A stretch of 38,363 nucleotides of DNA from Oscillospiraceae bacterium (lineage in GTDB: Bacteria; Bacillota; Clostridia; Oscillospirales; Oscillospiraceae). The stretch is taken from positions 1-38,363 of the forward strand of contig JAFQIL010000010.1 of the NCBI GenBank assembly GCA_017397565.1. The letters run 5' to 3'. Position numbers and translations under genes: made by a program. Below are positions 22,730-31,318 of the stretch, in pieces. How positions within the stretch are numbered: the first letter of the stretch is position 1; each line of letters opens with the position of its first letter. The notes beneath the pieces are model-generated. The model saw only the letters and a program-made list of their open reading frames with translations. It was not told where the DNA came from and did not search any database.

Positions 22730-23950
22730 ATGCTGCGGTACAGACGATTGGCAGGATATATTTTGACTTTGGTAATGGCATTGACGTTGGTAGGTTGTGA
22801 AGAACAGACCCAGCCGCCGCAATCCACGGTTCCTTCCGTTTCGGCATCTGTCACAAAACCGGAAACACAGCCTACGGAGTCTCAAGGGACACTACCTCCT
22901 GACACAGAACCCAAAACGCAGCCGACGACAGTTCCACCAGAGACGGAGCCTGTCACAGAACCTACGGAGCAGCCGACTACCGTGCCGGTCACTCAGCCTG
23001 CTACGATACCTCCTGCAACGGAAGCTCCCACTGTGCCGCCGACTACCGAGCCTCCGGTCACAGCCCCTCCCAATACACAGCCAAGCACAACACCTCCGGC
23101 AACAGAACCGGAGCATTCTGGCGGTATTCCCAACCAGGTAACTGTGGAGGCGTCCGGTATTTTAACAGAGCAAAGCGATGAAGTGGTTATCGATTATTCC
23201 AATACAAAAGACGGTTATGTAATGGTGTACTACAAAGTGCCCACAGAGAAGAAAATAAAGGTACAGATAAAAAAGAAAGTAGGAGAGGGGGAATACTCCA
23301 CGACTTATACGTATAATCTCATACCCGAAAAATGGGCGGCATTTCCCCTTTCTGATGAAAACGGTACTTATATTATAACAGTACTTAGAAATAGCAGTGG
23401 ATCCAGCTATGCTAAAGTACACAGTATGGATGTATCGGTACAAATGACCGATGAATTTGCCCCCTTCCTGCGGTCCAATCAGTATGTGGATTTTGACGCG
23501 GCGCCCAATGCGGTGGCCAGGGCGGCGATGCTTACAGCAGGCGTTTCGGATCCGCTGAAAAAAGTAGAAAAGGTCTATGATTTCGTGGTTGGGAATCTGA
23601 CCTATGATACAGAGCTGGCGGCTACAGTTAAAAGCGGCTATCTGCCGGATCTGGATGAGGTCCTGAAAAAGCGCAAGGGCATCTGCTTTGATTATGCAGC
23701 CTTGATGACCGGTATGCTTCGCAGTCAGGGTGTCCCCACCAAGCTTGTTGTGGGGTATGCCGGTACTGTGTACCATGCCTGGATCAGTGTTTGGTCGGAG
23801 GCTGACGGATGGATAGACGGTGTGATCTGGTTCGACGGTGATAGCTGGCAGAGAATGGATCCTACCTTTGCTTCTTCCGGAGGCGGCAGCTCAGATATTA
23901 TTGACTATATTGGGGACGGCTCTAATTATACGCCGAAGTATTTCTATTGA
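22730..23950 (+). CDS. Lipoprotein with transglutaminase-like domain
   Basis: A 406-residue protein with a signal peptide and lipobox LVGC (C23 lipidated), a Pro/Thr/Glu-rich flexible linker over roughly residues 27-140, a beta-rich middle domain and a C-terminal transglutaminase-like core. The Cys-His-Asp triad is visible as C319 in KGICFDYAALMTGMLRSQGV, H349 in VYHAWISVW and D377 in QRMDPTF. In the family such cores act as cysteine proteases or acyl transferases; a surface role on wall or filament proteins is plausible. ATG at 22730 follows AAAGGAGG. It stands 9 bp before the platform gene, so it appears to be co-transcribed with the pilus-like cluster. Confidence 0.9.
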   Translation: MLRYRRLAGYILTLVMALTLVGCEEQTQPPQSTVPSVSASVTKPETQPTESQGTLPPDTEPKTQPTTVPPETEPVTEPTEQPTTVPVTQPATIPPATEAPTVPPTTEPPVTAPPNTQPSTTPPATEPEHSGGIPNQVTVEASGILTEQSDEVVIDYSNTKDGYVMVYYKVPTEKKIKVQIKKKVGEGEYSTTYTYNLIPEKWAAFPLSDENGTYIITVLRNSSGSSYAKVHSMDVSVQMTDEFAPFLRSNQYVDFDAAPNAVARAAMLTAGVSDPLKKVEKVYDFVVGNLTYDTELAATVKSGYLPDLDEVLKKRKGICFDYAALMTGMLRSQGVPTKLVVGYAGTVYHAWISVWSEADGWIDGVIWFDGDSWQRMDPTFASSGGGSSDIIDYIGDGSNYTPKYFY

Positions 23951-23959
23951 GGAACGCTT

Positions 23960-24997
23960 ATGAAACCGAATGAACTTACCAATGAACAGATCTCAGCATT
24001 TTGCACAGCACTGGAGCATCTGATCCGAGCCGGCATCGGCTTGGGGGATGCGCTGGTCCTTATGAAAGAGGGCGAAGAGAAAGCCGCAAGCAGACAGATG
24101 CTGTCGCAGATGGCTCTGCGTGCAGACGAAGGCGCGGCTTTGTCTGCGGTGCTTCGGGAATCCGGAAAGTTTCCCGGCTATGTCAGTGCTATGATAGAAG
24201 TCGGTGAACAGACGGGCAAGGTGGAGCAGACTTTGACTGCTGTTGCACGTTACTATGAAGGCAGAGGACGGATGGACCGGTATTTGCGTTCTGCACTGGT
24301 TTATCCGGCTTCCTTGCTGGGAGTATTGGTGGCGGTGGTTTTGGTGCTGCTGGTATGGGTGCTTCCGGTATTTAACGATGTGTATAGCCGCTTGGGCAGC
24401 AGCCTTACCGGTGTAGCCGGAGGACTGTTGACGCTGGGTTCTGCTTTGCGTAAGGGTATGCCGGTGATCTGCGGTGTGATTGTACTGATCGGCGCAGTCT
24501 TAGTAATCAAGCCGCTTCGCGGTCGGATCATGGCGTGGTGGTCACGGATTCGCGGTGACCGGGGTGTTCACAGAAAGGTGCTTTCGGCCCGGTTTGTACA
24601 GGCGGTTTCCATGGCGGTCAGCAGCGGCATGTCGGATTTGCAAGCGCTGGAGCTGGCTTGTAAACTGGCAGAAGGAGAAGGGAAGACGTTCCAAACTCGG
24701 TGCGAAAAATGCCGCACAGCGTTGGAAAACAGCAAGACTCTTTCGGATGCTTTGTACGAGAATGATTTTCTGCATGCTTCCGACCGCCGGCTTTTGTATG
24801 CAGGCGTGCGCAGCGGTAAAGGCGAGGCCGTATTACAGAAGATCAGCGAAGGCCTGCTGGGGCAAAGCGAAGAAGCTTTGGAACGGCGGACAGGTCGTAT
24901 CGAACCGATGGTTGTGGCATTGGCCTGTGTGCTGATCGGCACAGTTTTGCTGTCAGTCATGCTGCCGCTGATGCACATTATGACGGCGATAGGGTGA
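23960..24997 (+). CDS. pilC: Type II secretion/type IV pilus platform protein (GspF/PilC family)
   Basis: A 345-residue inner-membrane platform protein with two GspF-type helical domains, about residues 10-115 (ISAFCTALEHLIRAGIGLGDAL ... FPGYVSAMIEVGEQTGKVEQTL) and 210-320 (FVQAVSMAVSSGMSDLQALELA ... LYAGVRSGKGEAVLQKI), each followed by hydrophobic helices (LLGVLVAVVLVLLVWVLPVF; MVVALACVLIGTVLLSVMLPLM). The G-E-x-T-G-K motif in the first domain is diagnostic. The family links the filament base to the ATPase. It is a little shorter than typical PilC. It is followed by four small membrane proteins and a PilT-like ATPase in the same operon. Confidence 0.92.
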   Translation: MKPNELTNEQISAFCTALEHLIRAGIGLGDALVLMKEGEEKAASRQMLSQMALRADEGAALSAVLRESGKFPGYVSAMIEVGEQTGKVEQTLTAVARYYEGRGRMDRYLRSALVYPASLLGVLVAVVLVLLVWVLPVFNDVYSRLGSSLTGVAGGLLTLGSALRKGMPVICGVIVLIGAVLVIKPLRGRIMAWWSRIRGDRGVHRKVLSARFVQAVSMAVSSGMSDLQALELACKLAEGEGKTFQTRCEKCRTALENSKTLSDALYENDFLHASDRRLLYAGVRSGKGEAVLQKISEGLLGQSEEALERRTGRIEPMVVALACVLIGTVLLSVMLPLMHIMTAIG

Positions 24998-25001
24998 TAG
25001 G

Positions 25002-25307
25002 ATGAAAAAGAAAGCCTGGATTTCACTTTTGGCGATAGTGATGGCATTGATTCTGCTGATGGGGTTTCTTTTTGCATTGGGAAACTTAAAACAGGGGTAT
25101 GCCCGGGAAGGCCGTCAGCAGTTGGAGGATGCCCTGCGCAGAGCAGCGGTTGCCTGTTATGCAGCGGAGGGGATCTACCCGCCCACGCTGGACTATTTGG
25201 TGGAGCACTACGGTGTTCAGATCAACGAGGAACGGTATACGGTGTTTTATGAGGTTTTTGCCGATAATTTGATGCCGGAAATAACGGTTTTGGAAAAGGA
25301 ATCATGA
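25002..25307 (+). CDS. Small pseudopilin-like membrane protein
   Basis: A 101-residue protein with an N-terminal membrane helix (WISLLAIVMALILLMGFLFAL) followed by QLEDALRRAAVACYAAEGIYPPTLDYLVEHYGV. The second segment looks like the alpha1-C helix and A-x-x-G-x-Y-P-x-x-L-x-x-L loop of pseudopilins such as GspG. No classical prepilin G/A-F-T-L-I-E cleavage motif is present. It starts 4 bp after the platform gene and overlaps the next gene by 4 bp. Probably a filament subunit or minor component; the assignment is inference from the fold pattern and position. Confidence 0.7.
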   Translation: MKKKAWISLLAIVMALILLMGFLFALGNLKQGYAREGRQQLEDALRRAAVACYAAEGIYPPTLDYLVEHYGVQINEERYTVFYEVFADNLMPEITVLEKES

Positions 25308-25792
25308 AAGATAACAAGAAAGAACATAGCCTTTCAACAATCGCGGCGCTGTTGCTGTTTGTCATATTTGCCACCGGAGTTTTTGCGGTTTTGCTTACCG
25401 GCGCGAAGGTCTACCGGGGGCTGACCCAGAGGGATGCTTCAGCCTATGACAGCCGCACCTGCAGCCAGTATCTGGCATCCAAGCTTCGTCAGGCGCCAAG
25501 TCCCGACGCGGTGAGCGTGTCGGAATTTGGCGGGGCAGAAGCTCTTGTGATCACCCAGGTCATTGATGGCGATGCCTATACCACGCAAATCTATTGTTAT
25601 AACGGCTGGCTGATGGAATTGTTCTGCGTTGCGGGCGGTGAGTTTTCTCCGGAGGACGGAGAGAAGGTTCTGCCGGCATCCAGGCTGTCTGCGTTGCAGG
25701 AGCAGGGCTTTTGGATCATTTCCATTACGGATGGGAACGGTCAGGATCTGCAATTGCGGTATGCACAGCGGGGATGGGAGGAAATGCCATGA
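25304..25792 (+). CDS. DUF4860-type membrane protein
   Basis: A 162-residue protein that looks like DUF4860: a cytosolic tip, one membrane helix (LSTIAALLLFVIFATGVFAVLL) and an outside domain opening GAKVYRGLTQRDASAYDSRTCSQYLASKLRQ, with conserved-looking IYCYNGWLMELFC. Such proteins occur in pilus-like clusters of Clostridia. It overlaps both neighbours by 4 bp (ATGA junctions), so strict translational coupling is expected. Its function is unknown; the pilin-like topology suggests a minor filament component. Confidence 0.8.
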   Translation: MKDNKKEHSLSTIAALLLFVIFATGVFAVLLTGAKVYRGLTQRDASAYDSRTCSQYLASKLRQAPSPDAVSVSEFGGAEALVITQVIDGDAYTTQIYCYNGWLMELFCVAGGEFSPEDGEKVLPASRLSALQEQGFWIISITDGNGQDLQLRYAQRGWEEMP

Positions 25793-26205
25793 AAAGAAAC
25801 GCATCTCTCATCCTTGTGGAACTGCTGATCATGCTGACGGTATTTGCTTTGGCGGCTGCCCTTTGTCTGCGGGTCTTTGTTTGGTCGGACAATCATTCGA
25901 AGCAGAGTGCCGCGGAGGATCTGGCTTTGCTCCAAACCCAAAATGCCGCGGAGACCTTGAAGCATTATCGGGGAGACTTTTCCCAGGCTGCCCGGGAGTG
26001 TGGCGGTCGGTGGGATGGAGAATCCTGGGATATTGCCTATGATGACAATTGGAATGTAACGGCGGGCAAAGCAGTTTACCTTCTTCAGGTGATACCGGTA
26101 TCCTGTGAAACGGATTATTTAGGCCAGGCAAGGCTGACGGTAGTGGATCAAGCAGGGTCTGTGCTGGCAGAGCTTTCTGTTTGTTGGCAGGAGGTGGAGC
26201 CATGA
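25789..26205 (+). CDS. Prepilin-like protein
   Basis: A 138-residue protein starting MKRNASLILVELLIMLTVFA. The V-E-L-L-I stretch within the hydrophobic helix matches the prepilin N-terminus, in which a glutamate at +5 is kept (here E11, with +1 expected at L7). The rest is a small outside domain with two strand-rich segments (WDIAYDDNWNVTAGKAVYLLQVI and ARLTVVDQAGSVLAELSVCW). Start chosen by the ATGA overlap with the DUF4860 gene. The cleavage site lacks the usual Gly at -1, so processing is uncertain. Likely a pseudopilin. Confidence 0.78.
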   Translation: MKRNASLILVELLIMLTVFALAAALCLRVFVWSDNHSKQSAAEDLALLQTQNAAETLKHYRGDFSQAARECGGRWDGESWDIAYDDNWNVTAGKAVYLLQVIPVSCETDYLGQARLTVVDQAGSVLAELSVCWQEVEP

Positions 26206-26588
26206 GAAAATCAAACCTGAGCGCTGTTGGCATCAGCTCTTTGCTGGTGATCTTTGCGGTGCTGTGCCTTGCTGTGTTTGCGTTGTTGTCCGTTTCTACG
26301 GTGCAGGCGCAAAAACGGTTGGCGGATAGTTCCCGGGAAGCTGTAACAGGTTACTATCGGGCAGACTGTGAAGCCGAAGAAATTTTGGCGTCTCTGCGCG
26401 GCGGAGAACTGCCGGAAGGTGTTACACAAAACGGTGATGTTTTTACCTATGCCTGCCGGATCTCGGATACCCAGATGCTGGCGGTTTCTGTGAAGCTGAG
26501 GGGAAATCAATATACCATTTTGCAGTGGCAGGCAGTTTCCACTGCGGATTGGGAAACGGAAGATAAGCTCCCTGTCTGGGGTGGATAG
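26202..26588 (+). CDS. Small membrane protein of the pilus-like cluster
   Basis: A 128-residue protein with one N-terminal helix (VGISSLLVIFAVLCLAVFALLSVSTVQAQ) and an outside part with R-x-A-D-C-E-A-E-E-I-L (YYRADCEAEEILASLRGG), resembling the helix after the membrane segment in PilX-like minor pilins or the C-terminal side of a pseudopilin. No known domain was recognised. ATG at 26202 follows GAGGTGGAG and overlaps the upstream stop (ATGA). It is 22 bp from the PilT-like ATPase gene. Confidence 0.7.
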   Translation: MRKSNLSAVGISSLLVIFAVLCLAVFALLSVSTVQAQKRLADSSREAVTGYYRADCEAEEILASLRGGELPEGVTQNGDVFTYACRISDTQMLAVSVKLRGNQYTILQWQAVSTADWETEDKLPVWGG

Positions 26589-26610
26589 GGTTCATGAAAG
26601 GAGCAGGCGA

Positions 26611-27669
26611 ATGGACAAAATGATGGAGCATCTGACACAGGCGGCAAAAGATGGCGCGTCTGATGTGTTTTTTGTGCCCGGAGGACCGGTCAGCTATAAG
26701 CTGGACGGTCAGCTGATTCCCCTGGAGGGAAACCGGGTATCTCCTCAAAGAAGCAAAGCCTATATCGAACAGATTTATGAGCTTGCCCAACGGGATATTA
26801 CACAGTTCCTGGAAACCGGTGATGATGACTTTTCCTTCTCTGTGCCCGGGCTTGCCAGATTCCGGGTCAATGTATATCGGCAGCGGGGATCCTGGGCGGC
26901 GGTGATCCGGGTGGTCATGTTCTCGATCCCTGACTGGGAGAGTATCGGAATTCCCCGGGAAGTGATGGAGCTGGCGGATTGCACCAGCGGCATGGTCCTT
27001 GTAACGGGAACGGCAGGCTGCGGTAAATCCACCACTCTGGCATGCTTGGTAAACCGCATCAATCAGAACCGGGCTTGCCATATCGTTACCCTGGAAGATC
27101 CCATTGAATATCTCCACCGTAACGAGAAGAGTATTGTCAGTCAGCGGGAGATCGCGGTGGATACCAGCAACTATCTGGCGGCTTTGCGGGCTTGTCTGCG
27201 GCAGGCACCGGATGTGATTCAGCTGGGAGAAATGCGGGATCTTGAGACCATTCGTACCGCCATGACGGCAGCGGAGACGGGACATCTTTTACTGGCAACT
27301 CTCCACACCCACGGCGCGGTGAACACCATCGATCGGATCATTGATACATTTCCTGCTGACCAGCAGCAACAGATCCGCATTCAGCTCAGTGCGGTTCTGC
27401 GTACCGTTGTTTCTCAACAGCTGCTGCCGGACGTTAATGGAGAGCTGGTGCCTGCATTTGAAGTGCTGCAGCTGACAAGCGCGGTGCGCAGCATGATCCG
27501 TGACAGCAAGAACCATATGATCAACGCAGCCATCGCGGCAGGTTCTGCAGACGGTATGATCTCCATGGATCAGTCTGTTTTGCAGATGTATCAGGCAGGA
27601 CGGATCACCAGACAAACAGCCCTGCGGTATGCGGATAACCCGGAGCAAATGCTTCGTCGTATGGGATAG
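26611..27669 (+). CDS. pilT: PilT-type secretion/pilus ATPase
   Basis: A 352-residue hexameric secretion ATPase of the PilT subgroup. The Walker A motif is G133-TAGCGKST-141, the Asp box VTLEDPIEYLH follows, Walker B is DVIQLGEMRD (201-210), and the His box reads AAETGHLLLATLHTHGA. The N-terminal PAS-like half holds GASDVFFVPGGPVSYKLDGQL, the opening of PilT (usually ASDIHL). PilT normally powers retraction; no PilB assembly ATPase is present here, so this protein may drive the whole cluster or act with one elsewhere. ATG at 26611 after AAAGGAG is chosen over an in-frame codon at 26581 that overlaps the previous gene. Confidence 0.93.
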   Translation: MDKMMEHLTQAAKDGASDVFFVPGGPVSYKLDGQLIPLEGNRVSPQRSKAYIEQIYELAQRDITQFLETGDDDFSFSVPGLARFRVNVYRQRGSWAAVIRVVMFSIPDWESIGIPREVMELADCTSGMVLVTGTAGCGKSTTLACLVNRINQNRACHIVTLEDPIEYLHRNEKSIVSQREIAVDTSNYLAALRACLRQAPDVIQLGEMRDLETIRTAMTAAETGHLLLATLHTHGAVNTIDRIIDTFPADQQQQIRIQLSAVLRTVVSQQLLPDVNGELVPAFEVLQLTSAVRSMIRDSKNHMINAAIAAGSADGMISMDQSVLQMYQAGRITRQTALRYADNPEQMLRRMG

Positions 27670-27684
27670 CAACGGAATTTCCAG

Positions 27685-27713
27685 TTGTAATTCCCAAGCC
27701 GGTATGGTATATT
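27685..27713 (+). promoter_or_regulatory. Probable promoter of the 27769 lipoprotein gene
   Basis: TTGTAA (27685-27690), 17-bp spacer, TATATT (27708-27713), just after the pilT stop codon. Confidence 0.5.
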
Positions 27714-27768
27714 GTAGGTACCTCTTTGGAGGATGCTATGAAAGGAGCGGATATAGGAAACTATATCG

Positions 27769-29394
27769 GTGACTGTTATGAAAAAGAATGCTTTTATGAA
27801 ACTGTTTAAGTCTGCCGTCGCTTTGCTGATGGTAATGGCTATGTGCTGTTTGGTGTTTGCAGGTTGCGCACCTAACGGAGATGGCAAGGATAAAGAAAAC
27901 AACGGCAAAGATACTCCCAATTACGATAAGATGACTCCCTTGGAGCATTTTGCGGCATTGGAATTGAATAATGCCAACGGCATGGTAGATGCCCTGTCTG
28001 CTGTATACGGCGCACTGGCGCAACCTGCCAGTAAGGCAAACTATGGCGCGGAAGTGGATATTTCTCTGCAGGTTGGCGACGTGGTTCAGGATGTGCTGGA
28101 AGAAAGCTATTTCGAGGCCAGTGGTGAGAAAATGGATTTCTCCTTCCTGTCCAAGGTGAATCTGGAAGTGGATCTGAACGTTAAGAACAAAATGCAGCAA
28201 ATGGATATGGCCGTTGGCTTGGGCGGCAGCCGCATTTTGACCATCTGCACCATTATGGATCTGGATGATTTCACCACTTGGGTGGGCAGCCCCGAGCTGA
28301 GCGATGTCTTTGCGGAGATGAACCTGGTCCAGTCCGGCGGTGTGGCGGTCAATCCCGCAACCATGCAAACAGCCAATGCGCTGATTGAGGCACTGCCCAG
28401 CGAGCAGGAGTTCAATGCGCTTGTTAAGCGTTATCTGGAGGTTGCTCTGGAGAAAGTGGACAATGTTGAGCGTAAGACCATCACACTGGAACTGGACGGC
28501 CTGAAGCAGGAGTGCACCGTTCTTGTGGCGAAGATCTATGAAGAAGACGCTCTGAATATTGCGGAAGCTGTGCTGAAAACCGCTAAGACTGACAACGAGC
28601 TTAAGGCGATCATTGAGAAGTTCGGCGTTGCCTTTAACGAACTGATGAAAGAAAGCTATACTCAGGCTGGTGGCACATGGACCAATGTGGATCTGTACGC
28701 AGAGTTCATCACTGCTGTAGAAGAGGCGCTGACTTCTCTGGAGATGGAAAGAGAAGACCTGGATACCGAGGAGTACATCGAGCTGACCGCTTATGTGGAC
28801 AAAGAACACAACATCATTGGTCGTAAGCTGGCTTTAGACGGTGATGAGCTGCATTACTACACCGTCACCGAAGGCAATGCCTTCACCTTTGAGGCTTCTC
28901 TGGATGAGGTGAAAGTAACCGGCGGCGGTACCAAAAAGAGTGGAAAAGTTGACGGAAGCTTTAAGCTGAGCATGGAAGGCACCAGTCTGCTGACCCTTGC
29001 GGTTGAGGGTTGGTCTGCAAGCGAAAAGGAGACTAAGGGCACATTGGTTCTGGAGCCCAGTGCAGAACTGATTCAGCAAATCGGCGGCAACTCCGGTGCG
29101 CTGCCCTTTGCAGACATCGCTCTGGAGCTGAAGATCGACAGCAGTGAGAGCAAGAATGACTTTGAAATGAACCTGCTGAGCAATGAGACTCTGGTAGTCG
29201 GTATTGCCATGAGCGCCAAGACCTCTTCCGGCAGTGACATTCAAAAGCCCACGGAAACGATTGATTTTACCAATCAGTATCAGCTGCAAAGCTGGGTCCA
29301 AAGCATGGACTTTAATAAGCTGTTCCAGAATATGCGTAACGCCGGTGTCCCCGGTGAACTGGTAGATATGCTGGAGGCTAGTTTGTTCGGATAA
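27769..29394 (+). CDS. Large lipoprotein of unknown function
   Basis: A 541-residue exported protein. After the MKKNAFMKLFK charged tip comes a hydrophobic stretch (SAVALLMVMAMCCLVFAGC) with lipobox FAGC, then a charged, Gly/Asn-rich linker and a long alpha/beta part with no recognised domain. Alternating acidic strands (VDISLQVGDVVQDVLEESY, VDLNVKNKMQQMDMAVGLGG, GSFKLSMEGTSLLTLAVEG, ALELKIDSSESKNDFEMNLL) suggest beta-rich repeats like those of LolA-like or periplasmic binding folds, which is inference. GTG at 27769 has AGGAA nine bases upstream; ATG at 27778 lacks a site but gives a typical signal peptide. It precedes an ABC exporter and may work with it. Confidence 0.75.
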   Translation: MTVMKKNAFMKLFKSAVALLMVMAMCCLVFAGCAPNGDGKDKENNGKDTPNYDKMTPLEHFAALELNNANGMVDALSAVYGALAQPASKANYGAEVDISLQVGDVVQDVLEESYFEASGEKMDFSFLSKVNLEVDLNVKNKMQQMDMAVGLGGSRILTICTIMDLDDFTTWVGSPELSDVFAEMNLVQSGGVAVNPATMQTANALIEALPSEQEFNALVKRYLEVALEKVDNVERKTITLELDGLKQECTVLVAKIYEEDALNIAEAVLKTAKTDNELKAIIEKFGVAFNELMKESYTQAGGTWTNVDLYAEFITAVEEALTSLEMEREDLDTEEYIELTAYVDKEHNIIGRKLALDGDELHYYTVTEGNAFTFEASLDEVKVTGGGTKKSGKVDGSFKLSMEGTSLLTLAVEGWSASEKETKGTLVLEPSAELIQQIGGNSGALPFADIALELKIDSSESKNDFEMNLLSNETLVVGIAMSAKTSSGSDIQKPTETIDFTNQYQLQSWVQSMDFNKLFQNMRNAGVPGELVDMLEASLFG

Positions 29395-29406
29395 ATATGG
29401 ATCTGC

Positions 29407-29432
29407 ATTTGGCGCTGTTTACAGCGCCAAAT
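29407..29432 (+). terminator. Hairpin after the lipoprotein gene (weak terminator or attenuator)
   Basis: 11-bp stem ATTTGGCGCTG (29407-29417) / CAGCGCCAAAT (29422-29432), loop TTTA. No T-run follows, so readthrough into the ABC genes is possible. Confidence 0.55.
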
Positions 29433-29452
29433 GCTTTATGTGGAGAAATGCA

Positions 29453-30121
29453 ATGCAAATTGAGATCAAACATATCGCGAAAAATTTTAAAAGAAAGCAG
29501 GTCTTGCGGGATATCTGTCTGGAAGCCAAAAGCGGTAGCTGCATTGGCATTCTTGGCGCCAATGGCTGCGGCAAATCTACGCTGCTTTCCATTCTTGCCG
29601 GTATCCAGGATTGCAACAGTGGCAGCTTTCTGTGTGACGGCGTGGATCTGCTGAAAGACAATAAAAAACGGGCAGAGCTGGTTGGTTATGTACCCCAGGG
29701 AACGCCGCTGATCGAGGAATTGACAGCTAAGGATAATCTGCTGCTTTGGTACGATAAGAAAACCATGAAAGAGCAGCTGTCAAAGGGCGTGCTGGCGTTG
29801 CTGGGGATCGGGGAGTTTCTTTCCGTACCCGTGTCTAAAATGTCCGGTGGCATGAAGAAGCGGCTTTCCATTGGTTGTGCCATGGCCAAAGAGCCGCCGA
29901 TCCTGCTTTTGGATGAACCAACAGCAGCCTTGGATCTTTCTTGTAAGCAGAGCATTGGAGCCTACTTGCGGCACTACAAGCAATCCGGCGGACTGCTTCT
30001 GCTGACGACCCACGATGTGATGGAGCTGGAGCTTTGTGATGCCTGGTACATCATTCGGGACGGTGTTTTGGTTCCTTTTACTTATGATGGAAATGTTCAG
30101 AAATTGGTAGAGAGCTTATAA
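29453..30121 (+). CDS. ABC transporter ATP-binding protein
   Basis: A 222-residue ATPase subunit. Walker A is G35-ANGCGKST-43, the signature is MSGGMKKRLSIG, Walker B is ILLLDEPTAALD and the switch His is in LLLTTHDVMELE. ATG at 29453 follows TGGAG with proper spacing; an upstream in-frame ATG at 29438 lacks a site. It is 1 bp from the first permease gene, and a second permease follows, giving an ABC-2 type exporter with two different membrane subunits. The lipoprotein upstream may be a partner. Substrate unknown. Confidence 0.93.
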   Translation: MQIEIKHIAKNFKRKQVLRDICLEAKSGSCIGILGANGCGKSTLLSILAGIQDCNSGSFLCDGVDLLKDNKKRAELVGYVPQGTPLIEELTAKDNLLLWYDKKTMKEQLSKGVLALLGIGEFLSVPVSKMSGGMKKRLSIGCAMAKEPPILLLDEPTAALDLSCKQSIGAYLRHYKQSGGLLLLTTHDVMELELCDAWYIIRDGVLVPFTYDGNVQKLVESL

Positions 30122-30122
30122 G

Positions 30123-31313
30123 ATGAAGAAGTATTTATTCGTGCAGCTAAAACGATTATTGCGAATCTTGCCGCCTGTTGTTCTGGTAGCAGCTTTGCTG
30201 TTTGGCTGTGTCATCGTGGCATACGGTGCGATGAAGGATCTGGAAGAGGATTCCGGGAAAACCACAAAGTTTCAAGTGGGTGTTGTGGGCACGGCAGGGG
30301 ATACCTATCTCCAGCTTGGACTGAAAGCTCTGGAATCTCTGGACTCTTCCCGGTTTGCTGTTGAGCTGACGGAAATGGAAGAATCGGAGGCAGAGACTGC
30401 CATGCGCCGGGGGGATATTTCCGCGTTCATTGTGATTCCGGAGGGGTTCTTGGATGCGGCTTTTCGTGGCGAGATCATACCGTTGAAATTTGTATGCTCC
30501 TCCACTTCTCTCAGCTTGGTAACCATGCTGAAGGATGAGCTGACAAGAGTTGTCGGAACGCTGCTGCTTGAGGCGCAAAAGGGGTCATACGGTGCCTGGG
30601 GTGCCATGGAGGAAAACGGGTTTGACGGAAATCAGGTGCTCAACGATATCAGCATAGAATACGCGGAATTTGTTTTTGACAGATCCAATATTTACCGCGT
30701 GTCCAGGCTGACAGTTTTTGACGGGCTAGGGATGGACGGTTATCTTATCAGCGGTTTTTGCATTATACTGTTTCTGCTGATTTGTTTAACCTTTGCACCG
30801 ATGATGATCCACCGGGATCATGCGCTGTCAAGGATGCTGTGCACACACAGAAGACCTGTATCGCTGCAGGTGTTTTGCGATTTTGCTGTGTATCTTCTAG
30901 GCTTGATCTGTGTGATTGGGATTGTCTTGCTGTGTGCTGCTGTGCTGGCAGGGTATAGGGCTTCTCTGCAGGCGGTACTGCAGGGTCTTACCATCGTATT
31001 TTGTTTGGGCGCTATGAGCTTTTTGATGTATGAGATCGCATCGGATATGATCAGTGGTGTACTGCTGCAGTTCTTTTTGATTTTAGCCCTGTGCTTTGTC
31101 AGCGGCTGCTTGTATCCCATTACCTTTTTCCCGGATGCTGTGCAAAAGCTTTCGGGCTTTCTGCCCACCGGGCTTGCCAGGATGCAACTGGCAGACAGTA
31201 TTTTGCAGACCTCCTCTTTGGATACAACCGTAGCCTTATTGGGATATGGCGTTCTGTTTATCGCCGGTTCTGTGCTGGTCCGCAAGCTTAAGGTTGCGGG
31301 CGTAAGGGGGTGA
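30123..31313 (+). CDS. ABC-2 type transporter permease
   Basis: A 396-residue permease. One helix lies near the N-terminus (RILPPVVLVAALLFGCVIVAYGAM), then an outside domain of about 170 residues (residues ~45-205, TTKFQVGVVGTAGDTYLQLGL and SAFIVIPEGFLDAAFRGE), then five or six helices to the C-terminus with YPITFFPDAVQKLSGFLPTG before the last ones, typical of the ABC2_membrane_3 architecture. It is translated 1 bp after the ATPase gene. It forms half of the membrane channel with the next gene product. Confidence 0.9.
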   Translation: MKKYLFVQLKRLLRILPPVVLVAALLFGCVIVAYGAMKDLEEDSGKTTKFQVGVVGTAGDTYLQLGLKALESLDSSRFAVELTEMEESEAETAMRRGDISAFIVIPEGFLDAAFRGEIIPLKFVCSSTSLSLVTMLKDELTRVVGTLLLEAQKGSYGAWGAMEENGFDGNQVLNDISIEYAEFVFDRSNIYRVSRLTVFDGLGMDGYLISGFCIILFLLICLTFAPMMIHRDHALSRMLCTHRRPVSLQVFCDFAVYLLGLICVIGIVLLCAAVLAGYRASLQAVLQGLTIVFCLGAMSFLMYEIASDMISGVLLQFFLILALCFVSGCLYPITFFPDAVQKLSGFLPTGLARMQLADSILQTSSLDTTVALLGYGVLFIAGSVLVRKLKVAGVRG

Positions 31314-31318
31314 AGAGG

